Below, in pieces: positions 9,179 through 19,329 of a stretch of DNA of 64,000 nt. Location: assembly GCF_003966695.1 (NCBI RefSeq), contig NZ_AP018828.1, positions 650,001 through 714,000 of the forward strand. The letters run 5' to 3'. Source of the stretch: Asticcacaulis excentricus. Its GTDB lineage: Bacteria; Pseudomonadota; Alphaproteobacteria; Caulobacterales; Caulobacteraceae. Under the pieces are notes generated by a model that ran no database searches, was not told the origin of the DNA, and saw only the letters and a list, made by a program, of their open reading frames with translations. A program made the translations under genes and the position numbers. How positions within the stretch are numbered: the stretch's first letter is position 1; every line of letters begins with the position of its first letter.

Positions 9179-10030
9179 ATGCCTGCCCAGATAGAGGCCG
9201 ATACCCTGAAATCCCTGCTCGATGCCGGGTCAGTCAAGATCATCGACGGCAGTTGGGCGCTGGATGGTACAGACATGCGCGCCCTCTATGCTGAAAGTCA
9301 TATCCCGACGGCGCAATTCTTCGATATCGACGCCATCAGCGACCGCAGCAGCGGCCTGCCGCACATGGCCCCGACCCCCGATGTGTTTGCGCAGGCGGTT
9401 GGCGACATGGGCATCAGTGAAACCGACCACGTGGTGATCTATGACCGGCAGGGCCTGTTTTCCGCGGCGCGTGTCTGGTGGACCTTCCGCCTGATGGGCC
9501 ATAAAAAGGTGCAGGTGCTGACGGGCGGCCTACCGGCGTGGCTAGCGGCTGGCTATCCGACAGGTAGCGGCGCAGAGTGGGCCAATGGCGTCACCTACAC
9601 CCCGAACCCAAACCCCGATCTTGTTATATCTCTCAATCTGTTGCGGTCACATCTTGGCGCATCGGATGAGATGGTGCTGGACGCCCGCCCGGCCGCGCGT
9701 TTTGATGGCACAGCCCCGGAACCGCGCGCCGGTCTGCGCTCCGGACACATGCCGGGCAGCCGTAGCCTGCCCGCCAGCGAACTGATCCGCGATGGGGCGC
9801 TAAAACCGGTCGCAGACCTGAAAAACATCTTCTCCGCCCTGCACATCACGCCCAAAACGCAGGTCATCACCTCGTGTGGATCAGGGGTGACGGCGGCCAT
9901 TATCGCCCTGGCGCTGCATGAGGTCGGCCATGACAAGGTGCGGCTCTATGACGGGTCGTGGGCCGAATGGGGTCAGGCGACGCTCGACACGCCGGTCGTC
10001 ACCTCCGCTCAGCGCACGGGTGGCGAATAG
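9179..10030 (+). CDS. sseA: 3-mercaptopyruvate/thiosulfate sulfurtransferase
   Basis: Sulfurtransferases of this group move sulfur from 3-mercaptopyruvate to thiol acceptors or cyanide. Two rhodanese domains fill the 283 residues. The second ends with the active-site loop CGSGVTA, which carries the catalytic cysteine and matches the mercaptopyruvate-type loop rather than the CRxG type of thiosulfate enzymes. The gene begins 3 bp after the photolyase stop. Its 3' end overlaps the convergent solute-binding protein gene by 22 bp. Confidence 0.92.
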   Translation: MPAQIEADTLKSLLDAGSVKIIDGSWALDGTDMRALYAESHIPTAQFFDIDAISDRSSGLPHMAPTPDVFAQAVGDMGISETDHVVIYDRQGLFSAARVWWTFRLMGHKKVQVLTGGLPAWLAAGYPTGSGAEWANGVTYTPNPNPDLVISLNLLRSHLGASDEMVLDARPAARFDGTAPEPRAGLRSGHMPGSRSLPASELIRDGALKPVADLKNIFSALHITPKTQVITSCGSGVTAAIIALALHEVGHDKVRLYDGSWAEWGQATLDTPVVTSAQRTGGE

Positions 10031-11121
10031 AGCAGGCCGCGTTCGGACGCGTTCCATTGCGCATTCAGCCCGCGCGACAGCTTAAGCGGCGAGTCTGCGC
10101 CGATATTGCGGTCGAAGATTTCACCGTAATTGCCGACCTGCGATACGATATTATAGGCCCATTCCGGCCCCAGCCCCAGAGTGCCACCCAGATTGCCCTC
10201 TGAGCCCAGAAGTCGACGGACCTCTGGATTTGGGGACTCCAGTTGATCCGCTTTTACTGACTGGCTCGTGACGCCCAGTTCCTCACCGGCAATGGTCGCG
10301 TAGAGCGTCCAGCGCACAATGCCCGTCCACTGGTCATCGCCTTGCCGCACGACCGGCCCCAAAGGCTCCTTCGAGATGATTTCCGGCAAAATGGTGTGAG
10401 CCGTCGGGTCGCTCAGCGTCGTGCGCGCTGCCGCCAGAGCCGACACGTCGCTGCTCAGGGCATCGCACTGACTGGCGGCATAGGCGTCGCGCCCCTCGTC
10501 CTCGTTCTTGACCACGACGGGGTTGTATTTCAGCCCGCGCGCGCGGAAAAAGTCGGCCAGATTAAGCTCGCTGGTCGAACCCGTCTGCACGCAGATGCGC
10601 GCACCGTTCAATTCGGTGGCGCTGTTCAGCCGCAGGGATTTGCGCACCAGAAAACCCTGACCGTCATAATAGTTGATGCCGGCGTAATCGACCTGATCCG
10701 CAGCGTCGCGCGACAGGGTCCAGGAGGTCGAACGCCACAGCACATCGACCTTTCCGGTTTTCAGCGCCTCGAACCGTTCGGTCGTGGTGAGCGGCACATA
10801 GGTCACCTTATCGGCGTCGGAAAAGATGGCGGCGGCCAGAGCGCGGCAAAAATCGACGTCGAACCCACGCCAGCGTCCGGAATTGTCCTTATACGAAAAA
10901 CCGATCAGACCGGGATGCACGCCGCAATTGACCCGTCCGCGCGTCAAGACGGCTTTTAGCGTGGCACTGTCGCTTTGGGTGGGGGTGAGCGTGGCCTCGG
11001 GGGCCTGAGCGGGTTTGTCGTCTGTGGCCTTTTGTCCCTGATTACACGCCGTCAGACCGCACACAAGACCGGCCAGAGCGAGCGGCGCGGCAAGGCGGGA
11101 CAGGGGGCGGAACACGGACAT
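10009..11121 (-). CDS. Amino-acid ABC transporter substrate-binding lipoprotein (AapJ-like)
   Basis: The 370-residue protein starts with a hydrophobic signal ending in a lipobox, LTAC with C26, so it should be anchored as a lipoprotein. The body shows the family 3 periplasmic-binding fold: VNCGVHPGLIGFSYKDNSGRWRGFDVDFCRA, then the KTGKVDVLWRSTSWTLSRD segment shared with general L-amino acid binding proteins. No permease or ATPase gene is adjacent, so it is an orphan binding protein or works with a transporter elsewhere. Its end overlaps sseA convergently. Confidence 0.87.
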   Translation of the reverse strand: MSVFRPLSRLAAPLALAGLVCGLTACNQGQKATDDKPAQAPEATLTPTQSDSATLKAVLTRGRVNCGVHPGLIGFSYKDNSGRWRGFDVDFCRALAAAIFSDADKVTYVPLTTTERFEALKTGKVDVLWRSTSWTLSRDAADQVDYAGINYYDGQGFLVRKSLRLNSATELNGARICVQTGSTSELNLADFFRARGLKYNPVVVKNEDEGRDAYAASQCDALSSDVSALAAARTTLSDPTAHTILPEIISKEPLGPVVRQGDDQWTGIVRWTLYATIAGEELGVTSQSVKADQLESPNPEVRRLLGSEGNLGGTLGLGPEWAYNIVSQVGNYGEIFDRNIGADSPLKLSRGLNAQWNASERGLLYSPPVR

Positions 11122-11221
11122 GGGCAGCAGGGCCTTTACGGTGGCGGCGCACCCTATTCAACACCAGCCCGCCGCCCCGGTCAAAGCGAAAGGGACGATC
11201 AGTGCTCACAAATTGGAGAAA

Positions 11222-11298
11222 TGGCGACCCCGGCAGGATTCGAACCTGCGACCGTCCGCTTAGAAGGCGGATGCTCTATCCAGCTGAGCTACGGAGTC
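11222..11298 (-). tRNA. tRNA-Arg (anticodon TCT)
   Basis: The 77-nt gene folds as a full cloverleaf. The acceptor stem GACTCCG pairs with CGGGGTC, the anticodon loop is CTTCTAA with anticodon TCT, and the T arm is GCAGG-TTCGAAT-CCTGC. The CCA end is encoded. It starts 11 nt after the stop codon of the NDUFS4-like gene on the same strand. Confidence 0.97.
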
Positions 11299-11309
11299 AG
11301 AAAGCGCTT

Positions 11310-11615
11310 TTAGTGCGTCCAGCTCTGACGGCGGTTGGACGCGAAATTGTCGGCATAGGCCTTGATGATCTTCGGCGGGGTTTCCGGCTCGATCAGGCGA
11401 AACGGGATGCCGTGGGTTTCGGCATAGGCCATGGCCTGTTCCTTGGTATCGAAGGAGAGGCGCACCTGGGTATGAGTGTCCGCCGCCGAAATCCAGCCCA
11501 TCAGCGGGTCGGGCGTGCGCGCCGAGGCCGGTTCGAACTCCAGCACCCAATCCTGAGTCTTGGCCTTGCCCGACTGCATGGCGGTCTTGGACGGCTTGAA
11601 GATGCGCGCGAACAT
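11310..11615 (-). CDS. NADH dehydrogenase accessory subunit, NDUFS4-like (ETC complex I 18-kDa family)
   Basis: The 101-residue protein is the bacterial form of the 18-kDa accessory subunit that binds the peripheral arm of respiratory complex I in alphaproteobacteria and mitochondria. Typical features are MFARIFKPSKTAMQSGKA at the start, then WVLEFEP, DPLMGWISAADT and FDTKEQAMAYAE. ATG 11615 has a GGAG ribosome site. An upstream in-frame extension to 11699 is unsupported. tRNA-Arg follows 11 nt downstream in the same direction, with no room for a separate promoter. Confidence 0.9.
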   Translation of the reverse strand: MFARIFKPSKTAMQSGKAKTQDWVLEFEPASARTPDPLMGWISAADTHTQVRLSFDTKEQAMAYAETHGIPFRLIEPETPPKIIKAYADNFASNRRQSWTH

Positions 11616-11714
11616 GACAATCTCCTGCGGACGCGAAATCTGTCCGGATTCGATATCCGGATGGTCAAGGTCTGTTACTACAAACCCGCTTTTTGGCAAA
11701 GGGCTTTTGCCCGA

Positions 11715-12098
11715 TTACGCTTCTATCTGAGCCGAGGCTTCGATCTCAACCAGCCATTCGGGGTTGATCAGGGCCGAGGTGCCGAGAAAGCTCGACGCCG
11801 GACGAATCTCACCAAACACTTCACCGTGGGCGCGGGCGGCTTCCTGCCACAGCGACATATCGGTCAGGAAGATGCGCGTGCGGATGATGTCAGTCACCGA
11901 ACCGCCCGCCTCTTCCACCGCCTTGACGATGGTTTCGAGGATGGTTTTGGTTTGCAGGTAGCAATCCCCTGCCCCGACCAACTTGCCATCGCGCATGGCC
12001 GTGGTGCCCGCGACTTCGATACGGTTGCCGATACGCACGGCGCGCGAAAACCCGATGGTCGGTTCAAACGGCGAACCGGAAGAAATAAGCTGACGCAT
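11715..12098 (-). CDS. RidA/YjgF/UK114 family protein (non-canonical)
   Basis: Rid proteins form trimers; archetypal RidA hydrolyses reactive enamine/imine intermediates. The 127-residue sequence has the family core (IEVAGTTAM, QTKTILETIVKAVEEAGG, RTRIFLTDM) and the C-terminal signature region. In that signature RidA has arginine in P-A-R-S, but here it reads P100-A-S-S, so the arginine needed for imine deamination is replaced by serine. That places it among the other Rid subfamilies of unknown role. It lies 16 bp downstream of pyrG on the same strand and may be co-transcribed. Confidence 0.87.
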   Translation of the reverse strand: MRQLISSGSPFEPTIGFSRAVRIGNRIEVAGTTAMRDGKLVGAGDCYLQTKTILETIVKAVEEAGGSVTDIIRTRIFLTDMSLWQEAARAHGEVFGEIRPASSFLGTSALINPEWLVEIEASAQIEA

Positions 12099-12114
12099 GA
12101 AGGTATCCTGAAAA

Positions 12115-13782
<1,668 letters not shown>

Positions 13783-13892
13783 TTATCCGGGAACCGCTGC
13801 GGGCGATTCCACTTACCTTCATATATAGTCAAAAAGATCGGCTCACAAAGCGATCTGTGAGCCGGTCCTGAGTTCAGATTTTAGAGCGGTCT

Positions 13893-14435
13893 TCAGTTCG
13901 AGGCCGAAGACGAAGCCGCCGATGACGAAGAGGTTGCGGCCGACTTGGCGGGCTGAGCCGCCGGTTTCGCCGCCGGGCGGGCCGCGCTTGACGACGACGC
14001 CGAAGAGGCCGGCGCGCCCAGCGTGCTGAGCGACGGCGCGGCGCTGGTCGGCGACGGCAGGTCGGTCAGGGAGGGTGCGGCCGAAGACGACGTGGCGCCT
14101 GCCGATTGTTGAGCGTTTTGTGCGGCCGCAGCGGCCGCCGCCGAAGCCTGAGCTTCGTTCAGCTTGACGTTATCGGCGCCGACCTGATCGACCACGGAAG
14201 TGCCGCGACGGTCGAGGTTCGACACCACGGTCAGGGCGATACAGTTGGCGAAGAACAGAATCGCCAGAATCGAAGTGGCCTTGGTCAGGAAGTTGCCAGC
14301 ACCGCGCGCCGACATGAAGCCCGACGGACCGCCGCCCATGCCGAGCGCCCCGCCTTCGGACCGCTGAACGAGAATCAGTCCCACCAGAGCGATGCCGATG
14401 AGGATTTGGATCGAGAGCAGGATAACGAACAGCAT
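13893..14435 (-). CDS. secG: Protein-export membrane protein SecG with long Ala/Ser-rich tail
   Basis: SecG is the small accessory subunit of the SecYEG translocon. Two membrane helices span residues 2-22 and about 53-73, separated by the signature LVQRSEGGALGMGGG loop. The 180-residue length is well above that of the minimal family member because of a low-complexity tail of Ala, Ser and Pro from residue 98 on. The tail is probably disordered. It lies downstream of tpiA on the same strand and upstream of pyrG, a common alphaproteobacterial order (tpiA-secG-pyrG). Confidence 0.94.
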   Translation of the reverse strand: MLFVILLSIQILIGIALVGLILVQRSEGGALGMGGGPSGFMSARGAGNFLTKATSILAILFFANCIALTVVSNLDRRGTSVVDQVGADNVKLNEAQASAAAAAAAQNAQQSAGATSSSAAPSLTDLPSPTSAAPSLSTLGAPASSASSSSAARPAAKPAAQPAKSAATSSSSAASSSASN

Positions 14436-14584
14436 GAAGTTCCGGGGTCTTTTGGGCGAATGTCTGGGCTAAGGGCGGGGCTGCGCCCCTTTGGGTCGCG
14501 CGCCTTGTCCAAAGCGTAAGCGCACGCCCTTAGCACTAAGACTGGGCATTGGCCATAGCTGTTTCAAGGATTTGCGGTGGAATT

Positions 14585-15337
14585 TCAGTCCGCGGCGGCG
14601 ATGATGCGGTTGAAATCCTCAGCCTTGAGCGACGCGCCGCCGACCAGCAGACCATCCACGCCGTCCAACGACAACAGGTGGCGGGCATTGTCCGGCTTGA
14701 CCGAGCCGCCATAAAGCGTGTGCGGCACGACCTGATTGTGGAAACGCTGCGCCAGATGCTTCTGGATCAGCAGCATGGCGTCGATGACCTGATCATCGGT
14801 GGGCACGTGGCCGGTGCCGATGGCCCAGACGGGCTCATAGGCCACATGGAAGGTTTGCCCTTCGAGCGCCAGAGGCAGGCTATCGCGCAACTGCTTGCTG
14901 AGGACGGCGTGGGTGAGGCCTTCCTGACGCTGGTCAAGCGTTTCACCGATGCAGATGATCGGCTCCAGCCCGGCCCGCAGCGCTGCCAGAGTCTTGGCGG
15001 CGACGCTTTCGCAGGCCTCCTTGTGACCATGACGGCGTTCGGAATGGCCCAATATGACCATATCGGCACCCGCGTCTTTCAGCATTTCGGCCGACAGGTC
15101 ACCGGTAAAGGCGCCTTGCGTGTCCTTATGGCAATCCTGACCGCCCAGACGCACGGGGCTGGGTTCAGGGCGGGCGTTCAAAGCCTCACTCAGGGCAAAA
15201 AGAAGGGTTGAGGGCGGGAAGATGGCGACCGAAGCCCGGCTGTTGCGCGCGGCGGTATCCATGGCCAGGGCTTCCGGAAGGCCGTCCCTGAGGCCATGCA
15301 TCTTCCAGTTGCCCGCAATAAGCGGATGTTTTGGCAT
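14585..15337 (-). CDS. tpiA: Triosephosphate isomerase
   Basis: This glycolytic enzyme interconverts dihydroxyacetone phosphate and glyceraldehyde 3-phosphate. The 250-residue TIM barrel shows the full catalytic set: N10/K12 in AGNWKM, H98 in ILGHSERR, and E168 in VAYEPVWAIGTG followed by the flexible loop. The phosphate-binding LYGGSVKPDNA and GLLVGGASL segments are intact. It is the first gene of the tpiA-secG-pyrG run and is divergent from ppiD, with a 197-bp AT-rich promoter region between. Confidence 0.97.
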   Translation of the reverse strand: MPKHPLIAGNWKMHGLRDGLPEALAMDTAARNSRASVAIFPPSTLLFALSEALNARPEPSPVRLGGQDCHKDTQGAFTGDLSAEMLKDAGADMVILGHSERRHGHKEACESVAAKTLAALRAGLEPIICIGETLDQRQEGLTHAVLSKQLRDSLPLALEGQTFHVAYEPVWAIGTGHVPTDDQVIDAMLLIQKHLAQRFHNQVVPHTLYGGSVKPDNARHLLSLDGVDGLLVGGASLKAEDFNRIIAAAD

Positions 15338-15534
15338 TATAAAATCAGTGGCATGTTATATTTTGTTGATAATGTTATCTGTAACGAAGCCGACCCGTTA
15401 CGCCAAGAAAAAACCGGCAAACAATTGGATTCCGTTTGTAACAGCCTTGATCCCGTCACGGTTGGTCAATTATATGTCTGCGCGCCGTCCGCCCCGGAGC
15501 GGTGGCACTTCATCTTTTCAAGGTCGCCCCTTTC

Positions 15535-17463
15535 ATGATCTCCAGCTTCCGTCAGTTTACCAAGTCGCTCACTTTCAAGATTTTGATGGCGGCGTTGATC
15601 CTGAGTTTCGCCGTCTTCGGTATGTCCGACCTGTTCTCGCAGCCGTCTTCGCGCAATGTGGTTGATGCCGGTGATCGCCAGACGACGACGGATGATTATC
15701 GTCGTCAGTTCGATCAGTGGAAAACCGGAGCTGAGCAGCAGAGCGGCCAGACCCTGACCTATGAAGACGCTGTGAAGCAGGGCCTGCATGTGCGCATCAT
15801 GGAAGAGCTGGCTGATATGGATTCGGTGTCGGCATGGCTGGTCAAGGTCGGTCTGCGCCCGTCGGCCAAGGTGGTCACCGATCAGATCGCCAAATACCCG
15901 ATCTTCTTCGATTCGATCACGGGCAAGTTTGACAAGGCCAAGTACCAGCAGGAACTGGCCACGCAGATGAAGATGAGCGAGACCAAGTTCGAGCAGATCA
16001 TCAGCGACGACATCGCCAACCGCCAGTTTATCGAAGCCTCGGTGGCCGGGCTTAAGCCACCGCGCATCTATGCGGCCCTGCAAAGCGCCTTCGCCAGCGA
16101 GACGCGCGACACCACGCTTCTGGTTGTCACCCCGGACAATATCGAAAAGCCGGGTATGCCGACCGATGCCGAACTGCTGAAATTCTATGATGACAACAAG
16201 GAACGCCTGCGCCGTCCGGAACTGCGTCAGTTTACCGTTGTCTCCTTCGCCCCCGGCGACTTTGCCTCAAAGGTGACGGTCGACGAGGCCGAACTGAAAA
16301 AACTCTATGAATTCCGCCGTGACACCCTGTCCAACCCGGAAACCCGCACCTTCGTGCAGGTGACCGTGCCGGATCAGAAGGCCGCCGAAGCCGTGGCTCA
16401 GGCCCTGCGTTCGGGCACCGACGCCCAGACCGCCGCCAAGGCCAACAAAGGCACGGTGATCACCTATGACGCCAAGCCGAAAACCGCTGTGGCCGACGCC
16501 AAGGTGGCCGACGCGGCCTTTGCCCTGAAGCAGGGTGAGGTGTCGGGTCCGGTTCAGGGCAGCCTCGGTCTGGCCGTCGTCAAGGTGTCGGGCATCACCG
16601 CCGCCTCGGTGACCGGCTTCGATACGGTGCGCAACCAGCTTGAAGCGGAATACAAGGCCGACAAGGCCAAGGATCTGGCCTACAAGGCGTCCGAAGTCTT
16701 TGAAAAGGAACGTTCGGCCGGTGCTGACTTCATGACCGCCGCGCAAAAGGCCGGTGTGCGTGTGATCAACCTGCCGCCGATGACCGCCGAGGGTCAGATG
16801 GGCAACGGCCAGCCGTTCCAGTACGCCCCAATCCTGAAAGCCGCCTTCGATCAGCCCAAGGGCGGCGAAACCGACGTCACCGAACTGGGCAATGGTGAGT
16901 ATTTCGCCCTGCGCGTCAACGAAGTGCTGCCGTCGGAAGTCCCGGCGCTCGACAAGATCAAACCGCAGATGATTCAGGCCTGGCAGCAAAAGACCGCCGG
17001 CGATCGCGTCGCCGCCAAGGGCGAAGAGGCCGCTGCACGCCTGCGCAAGGGCGAGTCGCTTCAGGCCGTTGCCTCTGCGATGGGCCTTAAGGTCGAAACG
17101 CGCGCCGGTCTGGCGCGTCAGACGGCCCCGCAACAGGTCGGCCCGGAACTGACCGGCCGCATCTTCTCGGCCAAAAATAATGAAGTCTTCACCGCGCGTC
17201 TGAACGAAATGGTCAGCGTCGTGGGTAAGGTCACCGCCATCAACAAGGGCGAAGCCACCGCCGTCAATCAGGCCTCGGCCATGACCGGTCAGGCCGTCGC
17301 CTATGGCCTGTTCCAGGACCTCAGCTTCACTATGCGCAAGGGCGCGCGCGCCGCGGTCAAGACGAAGACCAACCCCGATGCCGCAATCGCGGCTCTGGGC
17401 CTCAACCCGGCCAGCATCAAGGCGGACGACAAGACGGCAGAAGCCGGCAAGGCCGCCAAATGA
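15535..17463 (+). CDS. ppiD: Periplasmic folding factor, PpiD/SurA-type peptidyl-prolyl isomerase
   Basis: PpiD-type proteins are anchored in the inner membrane and chaperone proteins leaving the Sec translocon. The 642-residue protein begins MISSFRQFTKSLTFKILMAALILSF, with one membrane helix at about residues 11-30. A SurA-like N-terminal domain and a PpiC/parvulin-like region (about residues 240-370) follow, and the C-terminus is helical. ATG 15535 matches the family; the upstream GTG at 15502 has its ribosome site too close. The stop overlaps the trpE start (ATGA), implying translational coupling. Confidence 0.9.
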   Translation: MISSFRQFTKSLTFKILMAALILSFAVFGMSDLFSQPSSRNVVDAGDRQTTTDDYRRQFDQWKTGAEQQSGQTLTYEDAVKQGLHVRIMEELADMDSVSAWLVKVGLRPSAKVVTDQIAKYPIFFDSITGKFDKAKYQQELATQMKMSETKFEQIISDDIANRQFIEASVAGLKPPRIYAALQSAFASETRDTTLLVVTPDNIEKPGMPTDAELLKFYDDNKERLRRPELRQFTVVSFAPGDFASKVTVDEAELKKLYEFRRDTLSNPETRTFVQVTVPDQKAAEAVAQALRSGTDAQTAAKANKGTVITYDAKPKTAVADAKVADAAFALKQGEVSGPVQGSLGLAVVKVSGITAASVTGFDTVRNQLEAEYKADKAKDLAYKASEVFEKERSAGADFMTAAQKAGVRVINLPPMTAEGQMGNGQPFQYAPILKAAFDQPKGGETDVTELGNGEYFALRVNEVLPSEVPALDKIKPQMIQAWQQKTAGDRVAAKGEEAAARLRKGESLQAVASAMGLKVETRAGLARQTAPQQVGPELTGRIFSAKNNEVFTARLNEMVSVVGKVTAINKGEATAVNQASAMTGQAVAYGLFQDLSFTMRKGARAAVKTKTNPDAAIAALGLNPASIKADDKTAEAGKAAK

Positions 17464-18983
17464 TCAGCGCGGCCTTCGCTTCCGATGCTACCGGCGTCAG
17501 CGGCTTCGCGGCCCAATATGACGCCGGACAACCGGTTATCGTCACCCGCCGTCTGACCGACGATCTGGAAACACCCGTCTCGGCCTACCTCAAACTGGCC
17601 AGGAGCCGCGCCTTCTCGTTTCTGTTCGAATCGGTCGAGGGCGGGGCTCTGGCCGGGCGCTATTCGATCCTGACATTACGTCCTGACCTCGTCTGGCGCT
17701 GTTTTGGTGAGCGGGCGGAGATCGCGCGCGGCGAAGCGGCGATTGCCAAAGGGCTTTATGAGGCCGAAAGCGCACCGACGCTTGAGTCCTTGCGGGCGCT
17801 CGTCACCGCGCACCGTTTGGACATCCCGGCTGACCTGCCGCCAATGATTTCCGGCCTGTTCGGCGTGTTCGGCTACGACCTTATCCGGCTTTATGAGCCG
17901 CTGGGGCCTGCCAATCCCGATCCGCTGTCCCTGCCGGACGCCGTGGTGTGCCGCCCGTCGGTCATCTGCGTCTTCGACAATGTAAAGCACGAAATCCTGC
18001 TGGCCACGACCGTATGGCCGGGCGCGGGGGTTAACGCCCAGACGGCCTATAGCGCCGCCCTGTCGCGCCTCGATCAGGTCGAAGAAGACCTGCGCCTGCC
18101 CCTGCCGCCCAAACCCGTGGCGCTGGAGCGTGAACAGCCTGCCCTCACCTCACCCACCTCGGCGGCGGACTACAGCGCCATGGTCGAAAAGGCCAAGGAC
18201 TACATAGCGGCGGGCGATATTTTTCAGGTGGTGCCGTCGCACCGCTTCGAAGCACCGTTCGACCTCGATCCGTTCGCCTTCTACCGGTCGCTGCGCCGTC
18301 AGAACCCCTCGCCCTACCTCTTCTATCTGGATTTCGGTAATTTCCAGTTGGCAGGTTCGTCACCGGAGATTTTGGTGCGCGTGCGCGACGGCAAGCTGAC
18401 GATCCGCCCGATCGCCGGCACCCGCCCGCGCGGCAAAACACCTGAAGAGGACAAGGCGCTGGAGGCCGAACTGCTGGCCGATCCGAAGGAATTGTCCGAG
18501 CACCTGATGCTGCTCGATCTGGGCCGCAACGATGTCGGCCGCGTCGCCAAACCGGCCAGCGTGCGCGTGACGCAGAAATTCTATATCGAACGCTACAGCC
18601 ACGTCATGCACATCGTCTCGAACGTCGAAGGCGATGCCCCGGCCAATCTCGATCCGGTCGATGCCCTGCTGGCCGCCCTGCCCGCCGGGACGCTGTCGGG
18701 CGCGCCCAAGGTGCGGGCCATGGAGATTATCGACGAACTGGAATCGGTCAAACGCGGCGTCGGCTATGCCGGGGGCGTCGGCTATATCTCCGGCTCCGGG
18801 TCACTGGACGTCTGTATCGTGCTGCGCACAGCCTTGTTCAAGGACGAAAAAATCTATGTGCAGGCCGGGGCCGGCGTGGTCGCCGACAGCGTGCCGCTCA
18901 CCGAATATCAGGAAACCGTGCATAAGGCCTCGGCCCTGATCAAGGCCGCTTCGGAAGCCTGGCGTTATAAGCAGGGGAACTGA
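17460..18983 (+). CDS. trpE: Anthranilate synthase component I
   Basis: TrpE makes anthranilate from chorismate with ammonia supplied by TrpG, the first step of tryptophan synthesis. The 507-residue sequence carries the N-terminal LLES-type tryptophan-binding element (FLFESVEGGALAGRYS). The chorismate-binding core includes FQVVPSHRF, PIAGTRPRGKTPEED, ELSEHLMLLDLGRNDVGRV, LPAGTLSGAPKVRAMEII and YAGGVGYI. It starts inside the last codon of ppiD. No trpG or other trp gene follows; the next gene is convergent, so trpE is separated from its partners here. Confidence 0.96.
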   Translation: MISAAFASDATGVSGFAAQYDAGQPVIVTRRLTDDLETPVSAYLKLARSRAFSFLFESVEGGALAGRYSILTLRPDLVWRCFGERAEIARGEAAIAKGLYEAESAPTLESLRALVTAHRLDIPADLPPMISGLFGVFGYDLIRLYEPLGPANPDPLSLPDAVVCRPSVICVFDNVKHEILLATTVWPGAGVNAQTAYSAALSRLDQVEEDLRLPLPPKPVALEREQPALTSPTSAADYSAMVEKAKDYIAAGDIFQVVPSHRFEAPFDLDPFAFYRSLRRQNPSPYLFYLDFGNFQLAGSSPEILVRVRDGKLTIRPIAGTRPRGKTPEEDKALEAELLADPKELSEHLMLLDLGRNDVGRVAKPASVRVTQKFYIERYSHVMHIVSNVEGDAPANLDPVDALLAALPAGTLSGAPKVRAMEIIDELESVKRGVGYAGGVGYISGSGSLDVCIVLRTALFKDEKIYVQAGAGVVADSVPLTEYQETVHKASALIKAASEAWRYKQGN

Positions 18984-18984
18984 G

Positions 18985-19260
18985 TCACTTGAGGTCTGAG
19001 GGGCTGGCCGACAACTGGAAGCCGCCCTCAGTACCCGAACTGACCGCTTTGCTGACAACGGGCGTTGGACGCGGCTTGTCCTGCGACATGACCGGCCCGA
19101 CCAGCATCGACGCCGCCAGCCACAAGCCCGACACCGCAAACGCCGCCGAAGCCATTAGCGCCTTGAGGATGGATGGCGTGCGCTCTACGCGCGTCTCCAG
19201 CAGCAGACGCGCCTGTTCCAGCGGCGTCAGGTTGTCATTGATGGCGGGCGTATGAGGCAT
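18985..19260 (-). CDS. Small single-span membrane protein, unknown function
   Basis: The 91-residue product has a charged N-terminus and one hydrophobic helix at about residues 31-55 (ending SGLWLAASMLVG). A polar Ser/Pro/Lys tail follows. I recognise no family. The stop lies 2 bp past the convergent trpE stop. Coding potential is suggested by the membrane helix placed after a helical, arginine-rich stretch and by the tight fit between neighbours, but this is modest evidence. Confidence 0.55.
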   Translation of the reverse strand: MPHTPAINDNLTPLEQARLLLETRVERTPSILKALMASAAFAVSGLWLAASMLVGPVMSQDKPRPTPVVSKAVSSGTEGGFQLSASPSDLK

Positions 19261-19329
19261 GATCAGAGCCTTCTGAGCTGATTCTGGTCAGGTTTGAACT
19301 GTGCGCCCGCTATGGTTAATGAGGTGTAA

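Noticed and set aside
11222-11298. tRNA-Arg as an attachment site for a mobile element
   Set aside because: No integrase, no direct repeat of the tRNA end and no foreign gene content nearby.
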